DNA from: Trachythela sp. YZ-2020
Taxonomy: Eukaryota; Cnidaria; Anthozoa; Malacalcyonacea; Clavulariidae
Assembly: GCA_016169945.1 (NCBI GenBank)
Contig: JADLSH010000085.1
Location: forward strand, 2,232,001-2,296,000
DNA length: 64,000 nucleotides
Direction: 5' to 3'
Positions 21,376 through 34,334 of the stretch are shown one piece after another. The position numbers and the translations under genes are program-made. The first letter of the stretch is position 1; each line of letters starts with the position of its first letter. The notes beneath the pieces are model-generated. The model saw only the letters and a program-made list of their open reading frames with translations, searched no databases and had not been told where the DNA came from.

Positions 21376-21890
21376 TGATCACTTTGCTATGATTTATTGT
21401 TCACAGATATAAACCTTTGTTGGGCCCCTGTGTTGTTATATGACTGTCTTTTCCCCGTGACTTCTATGAGTAATTTGACAACAGCCTATTAAAAACTGCT
21501 AAATCTTTTTCCCCGTTAGGAAAAAATTCCTGTAAATTTTTTTCATTAGATTTTTTCACGCCGAAATTTTTGTCTACATTTATACAGTGATAATATATAC
21601 GTTGCCAAGATTTGTTATTGCGCCACGCGAACATAACATAATTATTTAGTACGTTTATAATACTACAAAACATGCTTAGGCAGCACTGTCCTTGCGATAG
21701 TAACTACTAGTATACTAAAGTATATGATACTCATAAAAATACTGTTAATGTCTTTTCAATGGCCACAATGATGCTAAAATGTTTAGCTTGAAACATTTTA
21801 ACTCAACATCATAAATTGTCCCCTCAATATAATTCATCATTTGGAAGATTGTACAAAATTCGATTCCCCCCTTATTTTTTGTCGAAATCG

Positions 21891-22555
21891 CATATCTTCA
21901 CGGTTGAGAATTGGGTCTAAAACTATTGAAAATTAACTCCTTTAGGACTTAAGTTGATGAATTTCACTGGCAATAAAATACCTGCGTATGCATAATTATT
22001 ATAAACATCTTGTAAACGAGCTCTAAACTCATTGTTAAAATGACACATTCGTGATTAATTGCTTTTCCTTTTGTTATGCACTGCTTTAATTAGGCACAGA
22101 GCTGAAAATATGCGATTTCGACAAACAATTTTTATCGGACTCGTATTTGCTCATTTTTTCTCCATATTGGATGAAAAAGTGTCATTCAACAGCTAAAAGC
22201 CTGATCTTTCTTAATATGAAAAAAACACGCTCGTTTACCAAGTCATTTACGCACAATAGCGTGCTGAAGTTGGATTACCTTTTTTTTGAGACACCCTGTA
22301 CAGTATTAAAATCATTGCTACAATTAATATATTTAGCAGGCTATACTTAGTTCGATGTTTGTTTATTATCCAAACCGGTTTGATATGTTTACAAACAGCC
22401 AATCACATGCGAGGTTCAGATTCTGAACCACATCAAGTATGGAGTGAGATTCGCAATTGATTTGACCAGAGGCTCTTTCGCCTCGTATTTATTTCGCCTA
22501 GCCGTTCTTTATAAAGAGCCTCTGGAACCAGGGTATAAAACAGGCTGAACAAATT
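21891..22555. other. No gene seen
   Basis: This is AT-rich sequence. A pair of inverted words (AGAGGCTCTTTCGCC and TAAAGAGCCTCTGG, about 22470-22525) may form a small hairpin. Open frames here lack any domain signature. Confidence 0.4.
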
Positions 22556-23175
22556 GAGGGTTGCTTCGCGTGTGCCTAAGAGATATAAACAAAATCTCGA
22601 CGTTTCGAGCTAAAGCCCTTCGTCAGGAGAAATTAGTAGACAGATAAACACATTACATCAGCTTTTATAGCAACGCTATAAAAGCTGTCACGTGAACAAA
22701 ATATTAACCAATGAAAATAAAGTAGTCATAACAATCATAACAAAATATAATTAATATGTAAAGATATAGCCTGCGTGCAGGCTTCGGCCCGATTATAGGG
22801 TCGAAGGCCTGCGCACAGGCGTTACACTTACCAAAGCGCTATAAATGTCGTACAAGGGAAGGGAAGGGAAGAGGGGATATAGAGGAAAGTATATAAGAAG
22901 TATTTAAGAGAAAAGAATGAGCTAGATGAAGGAGAGGCGCTCATTGATACCATCAGGCCGAATGGTGCCAAGTTTAAAAATGAGACGCTTTTCTTGCTTC
23001 GGTATCATTGCCACCAATAATGGGATGAATGGCGCATATTTTCATATCAGAAAAGGAGTGGTTGGCACTGTTGAAGTGCCTAGCAACCGGTTTGTTGTGC
23101 ACATTGTTCTTAACATCACGCAAGTGCTCAGCAAACCTATCGCCTAAACGTCTTCCAGTCTCTCTTTAGGCGACA
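22556..23175 (-). mobile_element. Penelope-like element, 3' end with GIY-YIG endonuclease fragment
   Basis: On the minus strand, about 23175-22925 encodes ETGRRLGDRFAEHLRDV, then PVARHFNSANHS and KLGTIRPDGINERLSF. This is the C-terminal half of a GIY-YIG nuclease as found in Penelope-like retroelements, with a frame change near 22990. The 3' part carries TTTCGAGCTAAAGCCCTTCG and a hairpin (GCCTGCGTGCAGG / CCTGCGCACAGGC, 22770-22821). The RT is absent. A related copy in the same orientation lies at 63075-63485. Confidence 0.7.
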
Positions 23176-25248
23176 GGGTTACGTCTGATCTATATAGATC
23201 GTGTTTGAAACTGTACTGACTGTAGGGAGCCACCTTAAACCACGGGTCATTAATGTTATGGCGTTCCTGTTAGAACATAAATTTCTTATCTCGAAACCTA
23301 TAATGTATAGGTATGTTTATATACATTGTGTAAACGTCATTTTTTTCTAAAATTCAATCTTGCACGTTCAATCTAAAACCATTTGGAATGTTCATTATAA
23401 AACTTAAGAAAATAGATTTATAATAGAAATTAAATTGCCTTGTCATTGCCATTAGCCTAATGCTTCTTCAGTGATACAGAAAATAAATGGGATAGCAGGG
23501 CCAATTTTAAATATAGAGGGGCCTTTGGCCATAGTGTCAACGTGCCCATCTAAGGGATCCAGGAGCATAACAGTGAGCCTCATTTATATCCACACATATA
23601 TAGAGCTCCTTATAGCACATAGTTCAGTCCCCTGGGAAATTCTTAAATGTATGTCTGGAAGTACCTGCCATTTGCGAAGTTGCATGAGACAGATTAAAAA
23701 TGACAATTTTCACAAACTAAACTAGAATGTTATGGTTAGATATAGAAATGATATATGTCCAAGCAGTGCATAAGTTTGACATGAATGACATGCACTAGTC
23801 TGTCTGGAACACCAGATAGACGGTGAATAAGAATGAAAATATTTGAGAGAAAGCAATGATTGTACAGTATTGGCTATCCTACTGACTGTAAATCTATTGA
23901 AATAATTCACGAGATTACATCCTTGTCATCATTACACTCTGTCTCAGAGTGAACCCACTGTAAGCTGAAGCGTTTCTTGGATACTAATTTTCCAACATCA
24001 ATTAGTATAACATGCTCAGCTCTTGAAAAATTGTTGAAAATGCAATGAATTAAGGTGCAGATGAAAAATTTCCGAATGGATCTCTAAATTTCCGCCGAAT
24101 TTATATTGATACGATGTTGAAAATCATTATTTTGCAGTTGATTACAACCCTTAGTTAACATATAGCTTACATAAAAGATCTCAGTTTCACGATCACATGA
24201 GTTATTTGGCAATACGCATACAGAACATTCACGTAGTATGGGTGCGAGAGAATTCCTTGAACTGGCTTTCCCTGCTTTCTGGCAAAGGTTTTATAGGGCA
24301 TTCAGAGAATTATATAAATCGTAAGAGACTGCATATATTCCAGCACTAGATGGAGCTTGTTATATGTTTTTGACCAATGTTTTCCCTTGCCGTGATTTTT
24401 GTTGTTTTCTTTGAGCTATGTTGTACTATTCTTACTTGTAAAAGCATATCAGAGAGATTAAAACCCATAGATTCCAGAGAAACTGCCAGTTTGGAAATCA
24501 TGTGAATACCTTGCGCTTTTTCTCTAGCATAATAAATAGTAATTCAAGGTGTTAGAATCAGCACAGTGAAATAAAAAAGAGTAAAATATTTCAATATTTT
24601 GCCGAGAGTCCTTAATAATAAAATCATTTACATAGCGCACAAACCACAAGTTATTCTAGGCGCTTTACAGTACTATAAAATCCGATACATTAAAAACTTT
24701 AAAGTGTTAGTACGCTGGAGCAAGGTCGCTGAGAGCTTTGTAGACAAGAAGAAGAATTTTGAATTGAATCCGATATTGTACAGGCAATCAATGCACATAC
24801 TTCTCATATCATATACTTTATATTGGGGAACAATTTCTTTATCTCAAAATTCGCAAAAGTAGGAATTTTGAGGATTTCCCGTCGAATTTCGAGGGTTCCG
24901 ATAGGTTCCAATATGTAATTAAGATTATTTTTATGCAATTTTTAAGTTTACAAAAGGTTTTATTCCTTTGCTCGCCCTAGGTTCTATTTACCACGCGAAT
25001 TCTAACGCATGCTCAGACAAATTGCCTACCTGTTCCAGTGGCAGGGTCCAAAATCCGCCATGTTTTTGCGGACACTTTTTGGCCGGCGAAAGTTAGGAAC
25101 AGTTCCTCCAGTTGTGTTTAAGTGTTTAGACGTCGCTTTAGCCGAGCGGTTACCACTTCATATAAAGACCACAAAACTGTTTGAACAAATATACCAGCGG
25201 TCATACGGTATGCCATGTAGTTATTCTAAGCTGTCCTTACCTTAACAC
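23176..25248. other. No gene seen
   Basis: I found no domain exon, transposon end or retroelement motif in this stretch. The open frames at 23471-23725 and 24599-24862 have no recognisable content and no splice context. Confidence 0.4.
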
Positions 25249-25613
25249 ATGGGCCTCGAAATAACGATCGGTCAACGGACATTGTCCGGTCAGAATTGAG
25301 TATTGACCAAACAAAACCCTTGAATGCCGGTCTTTTGTCCGGTCAAATAACAATTCGTGCGCTTTAATTAAAAGAAAATTCAATTTCATCAATGAGTTGT
25401 TGTTTTTTTTGTCAAAGGATTTGAGTGTGTATGTATAAAACTTGTCTAATAATTAAGCATCATGTATTGTAACACAGGATCTGCAGAACGTAAATATTAA
25501 AAGGGTTAGTTTAGGCAAAATATTTGTCCGTCCATAAATGGGTCATGTCCGAGCAAAAACACATTTGACCGGACAACGTGACCGCCGCATGTCCGTTCGT
25601 TATTTCGAGCCAT
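25249..25613. mobile_element. MITE-like inverted-repeat element
   Basis: The left end ATGGGCCTCGAAATAACGA and right end CGTTATTTCGAGCCAT are inverted repeats. Inside, CGGACAT/ATGTCCG and repeated GACCGGAC/GTCCGGTC words pair further. TAACAC flanks both sides (one base offset on the right), so the target duplication is not certain. Confidence 0.6.
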
Positions 25614-26769
25614 GTAACACAACCCCTACCTCCTACTTCTTAATTACATCATCTAATTATTTTAACCTACTTTTACTTAACTAAAATTAGTATGTGTTCC
25701 AAGCGTGAAGTGGTGAGGAGCCGAACAACGATATGAACATTGCAGAGCGGCACTTTGTTTACAATGGGTGGTCTCTCTACTGCAATATATATATAAACCT
25801 GTTAAAAGTGACGTTTCCCTACTAAAATAGCCATGTAGACAGGATATAGCCTGTCAATTATTTTGTTTCTTTTTTCTGAACTTCGTATAACTATATATGC
25901 AATAGCGCAGCTCACCTGCTCCGATAGCCTGGAGAATGTTTGCATATTGGAGTGAATAGCCGTTTCGAAAAGCAAACCCTGTACTGTTATCAAGAATGAC
26001 CAATTTGTGTACTTATAGTATATACGTTTCTATATTCATTTATACAAAGCTTTTAATCATGATATGGAATAAGTTGGCAACTGAGTTTACCATAAGCCTA
26101 AGAAACATTTAACTTTTATCTGGACTTGTTATGTCCAATATGTCCTTTGCTCACAGTGTAACTAGCCAATTTGTATCTCCTGCACGATTGGTAATATGGT
26201 TGTATATTTTGGTTCACTATAATGCTTGGAATCTAGCAGAAATAACGATTCCTCCGGCACAACACAAAAGTATACGTGGTATCAATCTAGTCATAATTAG
26301 CAAACACTTCATATATAGTGCAAGCAAAATTTTAAAATTCAGACAATCTTGGACGTAGCTGGTTGAGACTACATTTCAAGCGTATATACAAAGGATTAAT
26401 AACCACTGCTTTTTGAAATTAGCTTTAAGCAGGTTGATACTGCATGTGAATGGTCTTTATTGAAATGGTTAGCCCATTCCACCGGTTCATATAATCAAAA
26501 TCTTGGATTGTTACTCAAATTTTAACTGCACTGAATTATAATTCAGTATTTGTATTTGGTCACGGTGCTTGTGCAAGTCACGAGATTTGAACAATGCGTA
26601 GATAGCGGTTGTCTGCACATTAATGAGGCGATATTAGCATAACTATATATCTTGCCTTGTTCGCATTGATTCTGGGATGTCGCCAGTGGTGTTGAGCTTA
26701 CTGGTTTGACGCCTTTGTTGTGGTTCTAGTTATACATTAACTTTGGTATATTGTATATTATACCGAATA
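25614..26769. other. Region upstream of the lectin gene start
   Basis: No coding feature is recognised. The last part (26600-26769) should contain the promoter of the lectin gene. A TATATTGTATATTATA tract lies at 26745-26760, but it is only about 10-25 bp before the proposed start codon. Either the leader is very short or this is not the TATA box. The nearest in-frame upstream stop is TGA at 26707-26709. Confidence 0.35.
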
Positions 26770-26821
26770 ATGGAAGCGTATTGGTTAATCCTGTTGCTGG
26801 TAGCTCCTGAATTTGTAAGAG
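26770..26821 (+). CDS. Exon 1: signal peptide
   Basis: The ATG at 26770 opens MEAYWLILLLVAPEFVR, a short N-region followed by a strongly hydrophobic core, then donor G|GTATGT in phase 1. Phase and signal-peptide character match the next downstream exon (CTLD1, acceptor phase 1), 7.1 kb away. Cleavage is likely after the LLLVA or PEF region. The exon is too short to be found by frame length. I chose it because it is the only hydrophobic ATG exon with a phase-1 donor that I found upstream of CTLD1. Confidence 0.6.
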
Positions 26822-29099
26822 GTATGTACTGAGGTCCGAGCGTCCTCCCCTTAATTCATGTTTAGTATTACTAGACTGACCATGCTATACGCGCTAATCC
26901 TTTCTCTGTAAATATATAGCAATGCAATGAAGCGATAGTGCATTGGCAGGGATTCTTAATTATAAACTGCTGAGGGGAAAAAACGGCCGAGTTATGTTAA
27001 AATTGTCGTCTCCATAACGAGCACTGACGTTATCTAATTATTATTGCTGTGTCGTTGTTGCATCATATTCCATGATCATATGTATTCTTAAAAGTTCTAC
27101 TTAGTCTTCGATGTGGAGCTAACTATGAAAATTTAAAAGCTGAATCTTTTCTGGTTCAACTACCATTGAGATTTAAAATCATCTATAGATTTCAAAATCT
27201 CGAAACTTGTTTTCATTCATTACAAAGTCGTTATCAATTCTGTCTTGTGTCGACCTCAGAATTTACAGTTTCGAATTGAATTTTTGACTCGTTTATTGTT
27301 GCAGTTTTTACAGCAAATAGTCTTGTCTGCAACCGCAATTTGTGTAATTGTATCGGCCTTTAACAAATATTTGTTATACGACTTCCAAAGAAACAATCGT
27401 TGATATAATGCTTGCGTATAGCTATACTTCCCGTTCATGTTGGGTCGTAAATGCTATTCTAGACTGATACTTGTTTACGAGTTGAAAACCACCAAAAACA
27501 GTTATAATGTTATACCATATAGCGAAAGAGGGCAAGGGCATGATAAGTTTTAACGTATTCCCAGGTTTTATGTTTATTTAAGCCAAGCAATAACGTCAAT
27601 GTTTTTCTTGACGTTAACGTATAAAAATATATATGTTTGCACAACTATGATATTTAGCATACACGTGCTTAAACTGATATTATAAATGCAACCGGTCTAA
27701 TCTATTTACATTTATCTATTCACTATTGTCATGTAAAAATATAGTTAGGATGCTAGAAAATACTGGAAAATTTTTGGAGACAGTCCAGCTCTCTAGACTC
27801 TACACTCTAGACCAAGCTATATCTACAAATTCTCAAACGTCTCTGAAATCTGCTAATTTTTATGAAATCTCAGGATTTTCCGTGTTTATATATTTTATCC
27901 GTCTGGTATAACGTAGATCGTTACGCCCAAATTTTTAACGTATTTAGGGCAATTTTGCAACAAATAACATTAAAAGGGAAATATTCCAACTCTCATGAAG
28001 TATACGACCTTGTAAGAGGCCGGTATAACTCGCTTTGTCGACTGAAAGACTGAGATCAGTAAGGAGGTAGTGATACGCCTCCTCCACAGGCGTTTTATTA
28101 ATTGGAGCAGGCTTGGAAAATTAGGGAGGGCACGCACGGGCGACATAAGAAATGCGTGTAAGGCGAAGTGATTCTGCGAAGGCAGAAACTATTCACCACA
28201 TATTTGACTATAATCGTCTGGAGAAAGAGATTATTAATGATTCTAGGGAAGATGGGAAAGTACTTTGCCGTAACTGTCACGCTTCCGATGGCAAGATAAA
28301 CTTATAAGCATATATGCTTTTAGATTTGTTATACATTGTTATTATTTTGCATATAAATTTCCTTCAAGTTATACGTATCATTCATAGTCAAATACATACT
28401 CATACTACAAACTGAATGACACATTAACGATGTCGACATCACTATCACTGGAGTCAATTGAACCTTCGCATTTCGGTGTTGTCGGCCATCGAGACTGAGG
28501 ACAATAACAAAATTCAACGTTTCATATTTCGACTAATATGGATCATATTTCAGCAATAACTATTAAAATATACCAAGCTAAGAAGGAAAACACGAAAATG
28601 TATCGTTTTATGTATGGATGGGCCAGACTTTTAAGGATTGCCACGAAATCGACACTTTTGCCAAGGTATCATAGGTACGCTAAGCGTACATGTATCTGCT
28701 CATGCGTAATTGCATAGTTGTATAGTTTAATAGTGAAATTGAAGAGTTGTAACTTTCTCCCTCCTCCGTAGAGGCTTTTAAAGGAATATATTCAATGAAT
28801 ATATTTCGAAGAGGTCTATAAGTGTATGATCTTTTATATTGATTAAAAAAAACTGTGCATAAAGGGATGAAGGCCTATAGGCTATAGGCCATGGGAGCAA
28901 CCAAAGCAATTATTAAAACCATTGTGAAACCTTCAGATTTTAGTCTTGCGTATACTTGGGAATAAAATTTGTAACTTTTAACTCTATGTTGTGACATTTT
29001 ATAAATTGTTATATATATTGCTGTCAAATATTTAGTACAGAATATCGACTAATAATTATATTTAATTTAAACATTTACGACTACATTTAAACATTTGTG

Positions 29100-30553
29100 A
29101 ACCTTTGAAGTTTGGAAACACTGAGTTGAGTTGTTTATTATATGCCGACGATTTGGTCATAATGTCAGAATCAGAATCTGGGCTACAACAATGCCTTCAA
29201 AAACTTGAATTATATACTAAGAAATGGAAATTACAAATTAACCTAAAAAAACCGAAAATTCTGATATTCGGGACACAGTCCCAAAGACGACAATTTATCT
29301 CGTTCAAGTGGTACTTCGGAACTAATCTACTGGATTGTGTAAACGAATATACGTATTTAGGATTAACTTTTCATTATACTGGTAATTTTAAGATAGCGAT
29401 AACAATGTTATTCAGCAAGGCATTACGTGTTTACAATTGCCTAATGCACAAACTTTCAAATGCAGAGAATATACCGATTAAAACTTTACTAAAACTATTT
29501 TCTTCAATGGTGGTTCCAGTTTTATTATATGGTTGTGAAATCTGGGGTGTAGGTTTATTAGGTAAAATCTCTTCGTTTGAACTCTTCCAAAAGAGATTTC
29601 TCAATATGGTAAATAAACTGGAATCATTACAGTTGAAATTTTTAAACGTATACTCAGTCCACTCTAAGAGTACAAACCTAGCAGTATATGGTGAACTGGG
29701 TAAAGTTCCTCTAATAGTACAGGTCTCTACTTTAGTGACAAAGTATTGGATACAATTGAAACTCCGGATTATATGAATACTCTTGTAGGAGAGACAGCGA
29801 GTTTTAATATCCGATCAAATACTCAGGCTATTAAATTCACAAACTATGTTTTAAAAATGTGTGATTTGGAATCACTAAACGGTATTTCTCTCCCACCTGA
29901 AAGTTTACATAATCTAGGTAAATATTTAAAAAATAGGTTATTTGCCTACTTCACTGATTTCTGGAAAGATCAGATTGAACAAAGTCGTTACAGTGGTAAA
30001 TTAAGAACCCTCGCACAAGTTAAGAATAAATTTGTATTTGAAAAATATCTCCATGAAGTATGTAATGTTAAACATCGTCAAGCAATAACAAAAATGAGAA
30101 TATCCACACACAAACTACCGGTTGAATATGGCCGATATAATAAAACGCCATACGATGAAAGGATTTGTACTGTATGTCAATCGAATGAAATTGGAGATGA
30201 ATTCCACTATTTAATGTCATGCTCCAATAAAAAAATTGCAGAAACTCGAAACACTTTTTTAAATAATTTATATAGTATCAATAGCTCTTTCCGCTTATTT
30301 GATACAAATAATTTGTTCTTATATATTTTAAATATTCACGATAAGTCCATTATGAAAATAGCAAAATATTTCCATGATATTCTCCTATTATATGATAAAC
30401 AGTACATTGCGTAAACGCGCATATTATTATGTATAATATAAAGAGTGTAATATTTTATTATCTTACAATATTTTATAGTTATTATAACGATACGTTTTGT
30501 ATCTTTTTCATGTAATTTCATATGTGCCTGTATTGGTATTTGATGAATAAAGA
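29100..30553 (+). pseudogene. 5'-truncated LINE: RT end and C-terminal region
   Basis: It begins within RT just before ELSCLLYADDLVIMSESESG (catalytic YADD), then LQINLKKPKILIFG, YLGLTFHYTG and VVPVLLYGCEIWG. The frame ends at 29776 and continues in a second frame from about 29746. Motifs there are ITKMRISTHKLPVEYGRY and CTVCQSNEIGDEFHYLMSC, the C-terminal cysteine motif of such LINEs. It ends with an AATAAAG and a (TTA)n tail at 30553-30581. It is 5'-truncated and frameshifted, so inactive. Confidence 0.8.
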
Positions 30554-30581
30554 TTATTATTATTATTATTATTATTATTTA
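30554..30581 (+). repeat. (ATT)n microsatellite at LINE 3' end
   Basis: About nine uninterrupted ATT/TTA units follow the LINE 3' end, the usual tail for this class of LINE. Confidence 0.8.
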
Positions 30582-31805
30582 ACCCACAAAGTAATGATGT
30601 AAGCCGATCACATGATCCCAAACGTTTTTTACCCAAAAAATTGTGCGGCCCGGGATAATAGAACTATTTACATTTTATGCAATTTTACACACCTTTTATA
30701 AATATTTCATACCCTAGTCACAACATTTTGGGAAAGAAAACCTGTGGGCCTGTGCCTATATCTTTATACCAATCAAATATCAAAAGTAAACTTGATATGA
30801 GGTGATGTTGACTATGGAAATGTCAAACTGACCATGCACTATTGTCGATTTGACCCAAATAGTGCATGAATTTAATACTTTTATGAGCGAACTTCATCTA
30901 AATAAACGTTCGAATAATGGAGAATATTCGTACAATTTTTAAAAAGGCTCACCTAGCTTGTTTCCTTGCGCTTCCATTTGCATGGTTAGGCCAATGGTCA
31001 GATAATTTATTTGGATTTCATTTATTAACTTGACCGATCTGAGCGGGCTGACCGTGTAAATGGAAAACACACTTAAAGTGTACGTATATGTAATTATTCG
31101 AGCGTTCTGGTGTTACGTTGTGCTTGCAGTTTATATGAAGTTGTTGAACATATCAACAGTATAGTCATTATATATACCTGTATCCTTATTTGTTAAGTTG
31201 CATGTAAACGACAAATATTCAGCAAACTCCGACATTTTCAGTCGATATTCAATTCAGTAAGGTAAAGTTGAGCGAGGAACTTAAACTTCCGTGAGGATGT
31301 TGTCGTGTTCGGTTGATACTGTGTTACTGCAGCTCAATCACTCAATGACAGATAGCCTGAGCGCGCCCGGGCAAATTACTAGGCTGGGGTTTGAATAAAT
31401 GTGGCTTTGTTAGACATAAACAAAGAAGAAACATTCCTGGACATTGTTCCACAATATTTTGAGTACATTGCTACATACACCTACACTGAGGCAGAAATAA
31501 TTGGATTATCAAATCTATGTTCTGTAATGTTGATGGCAATACCTTCTTGATAAAGAGCCTTTATTTTAATAAAGGGTTGCTAATTTATTGGACAAGTAAT
31601 AAATAGTTAATAGACAGATAAGCTATGGCTAATATTAACAAAATACTGCAGATCACGAATAGATTCGGAGTTGCAATTGCATTTATATATTAGGACAGGG
31701 CCAGACGGCTAAATACAAATAATTTGAAATGCAAAACGTTCAACGTATATTGTATATGGGTAAATAGCAAGATTTTTTCCTCGGCATCTCGTTCGACAGG
31801 ATTAA

Positions 31806-31927
31806 TAGTAGAAGGTGTTAGTAGATGGATACTCGAACGGAAATTTATATACATTTTTAGACCTAGCCAGTCTAAAATGTATATAAATTTCCGTTCGAGT
31901 ATTCCATCTACTAACACCTTCTACTGT
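31806..31927. repeat. Palindromic SINE remnant
   Basis: The SINE leader (AGTAGAAGGTGTTAGTAGAT...GAACGGAAATTTATATACAT) at 31806-31860 is followed, after GACCTAGCCAG, by its nearly exact reverse complement to 31927. The tRNA-like part is missing. This is two SINE leaders head to head. Confidence 0.75.
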
Positions 31928-33899
31928 TAAACGCATGGATCTTTGAGTTGAGTACTTTTGGGTTGATGCAAATAATTATATTACAAGTAGTTTATATTTT
32001 ATGCTTATATGAACATACAAAACGTCACTACTTTCGTGATCATGATTGCTTTTGGTTAATTTGCTTTTATTTTATACTATCGAATATATATTCTAAAATG
32101 GCGTTGGAATGAGGAACTTAATTAATGGTTCCGGTTAGATACTGGACCGTTTTGATTATCTCCGGAAATGCGTCATTATATATTTGCAGCTCAGTTACGC
32201 CACTTAGCTCGTTCAAGGGGCCATGTTATAATAATTTCTGTTATAACAATATTACTATATAACCAGGAGCAATGGAGTCATTAACTTGTTGTCCTGCAGT
32301 CCGCTTAGAATTTGTTTTAAAAGTCGACTCCGAAGCTCACCACAAAAATAAATATTGAGTTACTACTTTTTAACTGATTTTTCTGCCAGTTTTACTTCGT
32401 TCGTTACTCAAAAATATTGTGGGAAGTTTGCAATCTTCTTTGGCCAAATTTAATGCGAATTGAACTTGTTCATGTAACGAGTTGAGTTTCTCCGACAAAG
32501 CAATTTCCGAAAACGCGCCATAAGTTCAAAGATTCTGTAATTACCTATCACAGTTCCCGTTTCGTGTGTCATTAACACAGCCACAGGTAGTTTTTACGCT
32601 ATGGCATTTTTAAAATCTATACCTGTTGAACATGCCAGGTTTTGAACAGCTACACTTGTCAATGAAAACCTGTCGTGTACATAGTCTCATGCATTCACAC
32701 ATCTGCAAATAGAACTCGCCAAATAAAGTTTGCTCATGTTGATTTAATAAGCCTCAGTCTTTTTTACCATCGCAAAAACTTATACTTCATCTCGTTCCGT
32801 GAATGTTTGCATCTAATTAGATTAATCACTGCATGAAGTAATCGGATTTGTTACAATTGTTCGTGCGATGGCTAGAAAGCAGCGGGCTTCATATTGATTA
32901 CACTGTAGCATCATATGAATGGCTTCGTGTCATGTTGCAAACAATTCTATCCAGATAGGAAAGAATAGCCTTACAATGTCGAGTCGGATATAGCATTCCC
33001 TCCGTGATATATGGTAAATATATGAATATATCAGCTAGGCCTTGGGTATACTTGTAACGTTATTCATAGGTTATATAGACATAGTTATCTTCGTTCGAAG
33101 AAGGGAGTAAAGTGTGCTTCGTTCCATTCATAACTATTCATGAACGTATTACTCAAAGCACTGGATAGCAACATACGTTGTTTCTTGCGACTTAACGATG
33201 ATTTGCGTGAATTTTGAATTCATAGAGTTCTTGGGAATTTTGATAAAGATTTGCGATTTTAGTAGTTTTTAAAATGATACCGATTTTGAAGGCAAGATTT
33301 TGGGATGTTTTCATTTTTGACAAAGTGTACGAATATTTTTCGAAAAATATTAAAATGATTATTCTCCTCGCTTCTATTACTACAAGATTGACGCCTTTAA
33401 ATAGAGTCAAACCTCTCCATATTATACTGTGAAGGGACAAAGAAAAATGCCCGCACTATAGTGGTGTCAATCTTATATAGAAGTCACCATGCACGATCAT
33501 GTCATTTTTAAGACTCAGTCCACTGTATTGGTATGTTTTTAGTGTTCATTAACTATATATGAAATGGTCCACATTTCAGTGTCTGTTAAAGTATACTACA
33601 GCATTGTACAATTGTACACCTGAGATATATACTGAATACGAATCACTGACAGTTTTGGTTCGAAATGAATCACCTGAATGTCTGCAATAAAAGGCTATAA
33701 ATTGGTAAATTTACTGTATATCTTTCCTCTCTTGGGACGTTATTTTTAAAGAAAATATATGCCAACTATGTTGGTACTTTACGAAACTGTCCGTATTATC
33801 GCACTGTGCCCATACGGAAAACTTGTACTGTACAAGTCCAACTTACAAGGGACTGTATCGAGGTCCCTAAGTATTCCTATTCATTATATTTTTTGTTAG

Positions 33900-34334
33900 G
33901 TAAATCACCACCGGTGCAAGAAGAATGTCTGACAGGCTGGATTGGTTATGGAAATTCTTGCTATAAAATTGTGCGTCATACTGTCAGCGTTCCTACGAAG
34001 TCGTGGGAAGACGCGCGAGCGTACTGTCGAAGGCTCGGTGGTGATCTAGTGTCCATAGGTAATCGAGACGAGAGCCAGTTTCTCATAAGACAACTGTCAT
34101 CACTTGGGAGATATCCGCTCTGGATTGGCCTGTACAGAAACTCTTCGGGTGAAAATGCGAACGAAGGGTGGATTTGGATGGATGGAACTAAATTGGAGTA
34201 TAAGAATTGGGCTTGGCCTGAACCAAATAACTGGATGAATGGTGAAAAATGTGGCGAAATTTATGCTAACCTTGGCTCTTGGAATGATATCAGTTGTTCT
34301 CATCGGCGATCATCTATATGTGAACGGCAAAAGG
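33900..34334 (+). CDS. Exon 2: C-type lectin domain 1 (EPN type)
   Basis: The exon has 145 codons, phase 1 at both ends (model residues 18-162). It starts GKSPPVQEECLTGWIGYGNS and contains a long-form CTLD. It has the hairpin Cys pair (EECLTGW...SCY), the SWEDARAYCRRLGGDLVSI helix, the WIGL core motif, the EPN motif (WPEPNN), WND (LGSWNDISC) and the final SSIC. EPN plus WND are the calcium and sugar ligands of mannose-type lectins, so calcium-dependent sugar binding is likely. The donor is GC rather than GT (GGCAAGT). Read without splicing, the frame stops at 34351. Confidence 0.85.

Larger units (their letters stand above)
19970..21890 (+). repeat. Duplicated block, copy B (SRCR relic + SINE), interrupted
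   Basis: The sequence from ATATCAGTAACATAATTGG matches 2450 onward nearly base for base through the SRCR relic, the SINE unit (tRNA-like part 20440-20515) and the start of the next unit at about 20633. The match resumes at 21724 (ATGATACTCATAAAAATACT, as at 3430). The 1-kb gap is filled by unrelated sequence, including the protease-like relic. Orientation is direct relative to copy A. Confidence 0.75.
26822..33899 (+). other. Intron 1 (7.1 kb), contains a LINE and repeats
   Basis: It is bounded by GTATGT and TTTTTTGTTAG. It contains a truncated LINE (29100-30553), a folded SINE remnant (31806-31927) and otherwise AT-rich sequence. I see no additional domain exon. Frames such as 33192-33440 (-) have no recognisable content. 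Confidence 0.55.

Noticed and set aside
25135..25200. Possible tRNA (TAGCCGAGCGGTTA resembles a Leu/Ser A box)
   Set aside because: No B box (GGTTCRANTCC) follows within a tRNA length and no acceptor stem forms.
25009..25245. 78-codon frame starting MLRQIAYLFQWQGPKSAMFL
   Set aside because: No recognisable domain, no splice context and an upstream sequence resembling repeats. Probably fortuitous.
5807..34334. SRCR exon as the first domain of the lectin gene
   Set aside because: A signal-peptide exon with the right phase lies between them (26770), and 20 kb of retroelements separates the SRCR exon from it. I keep the link only as a hypothesis to test.
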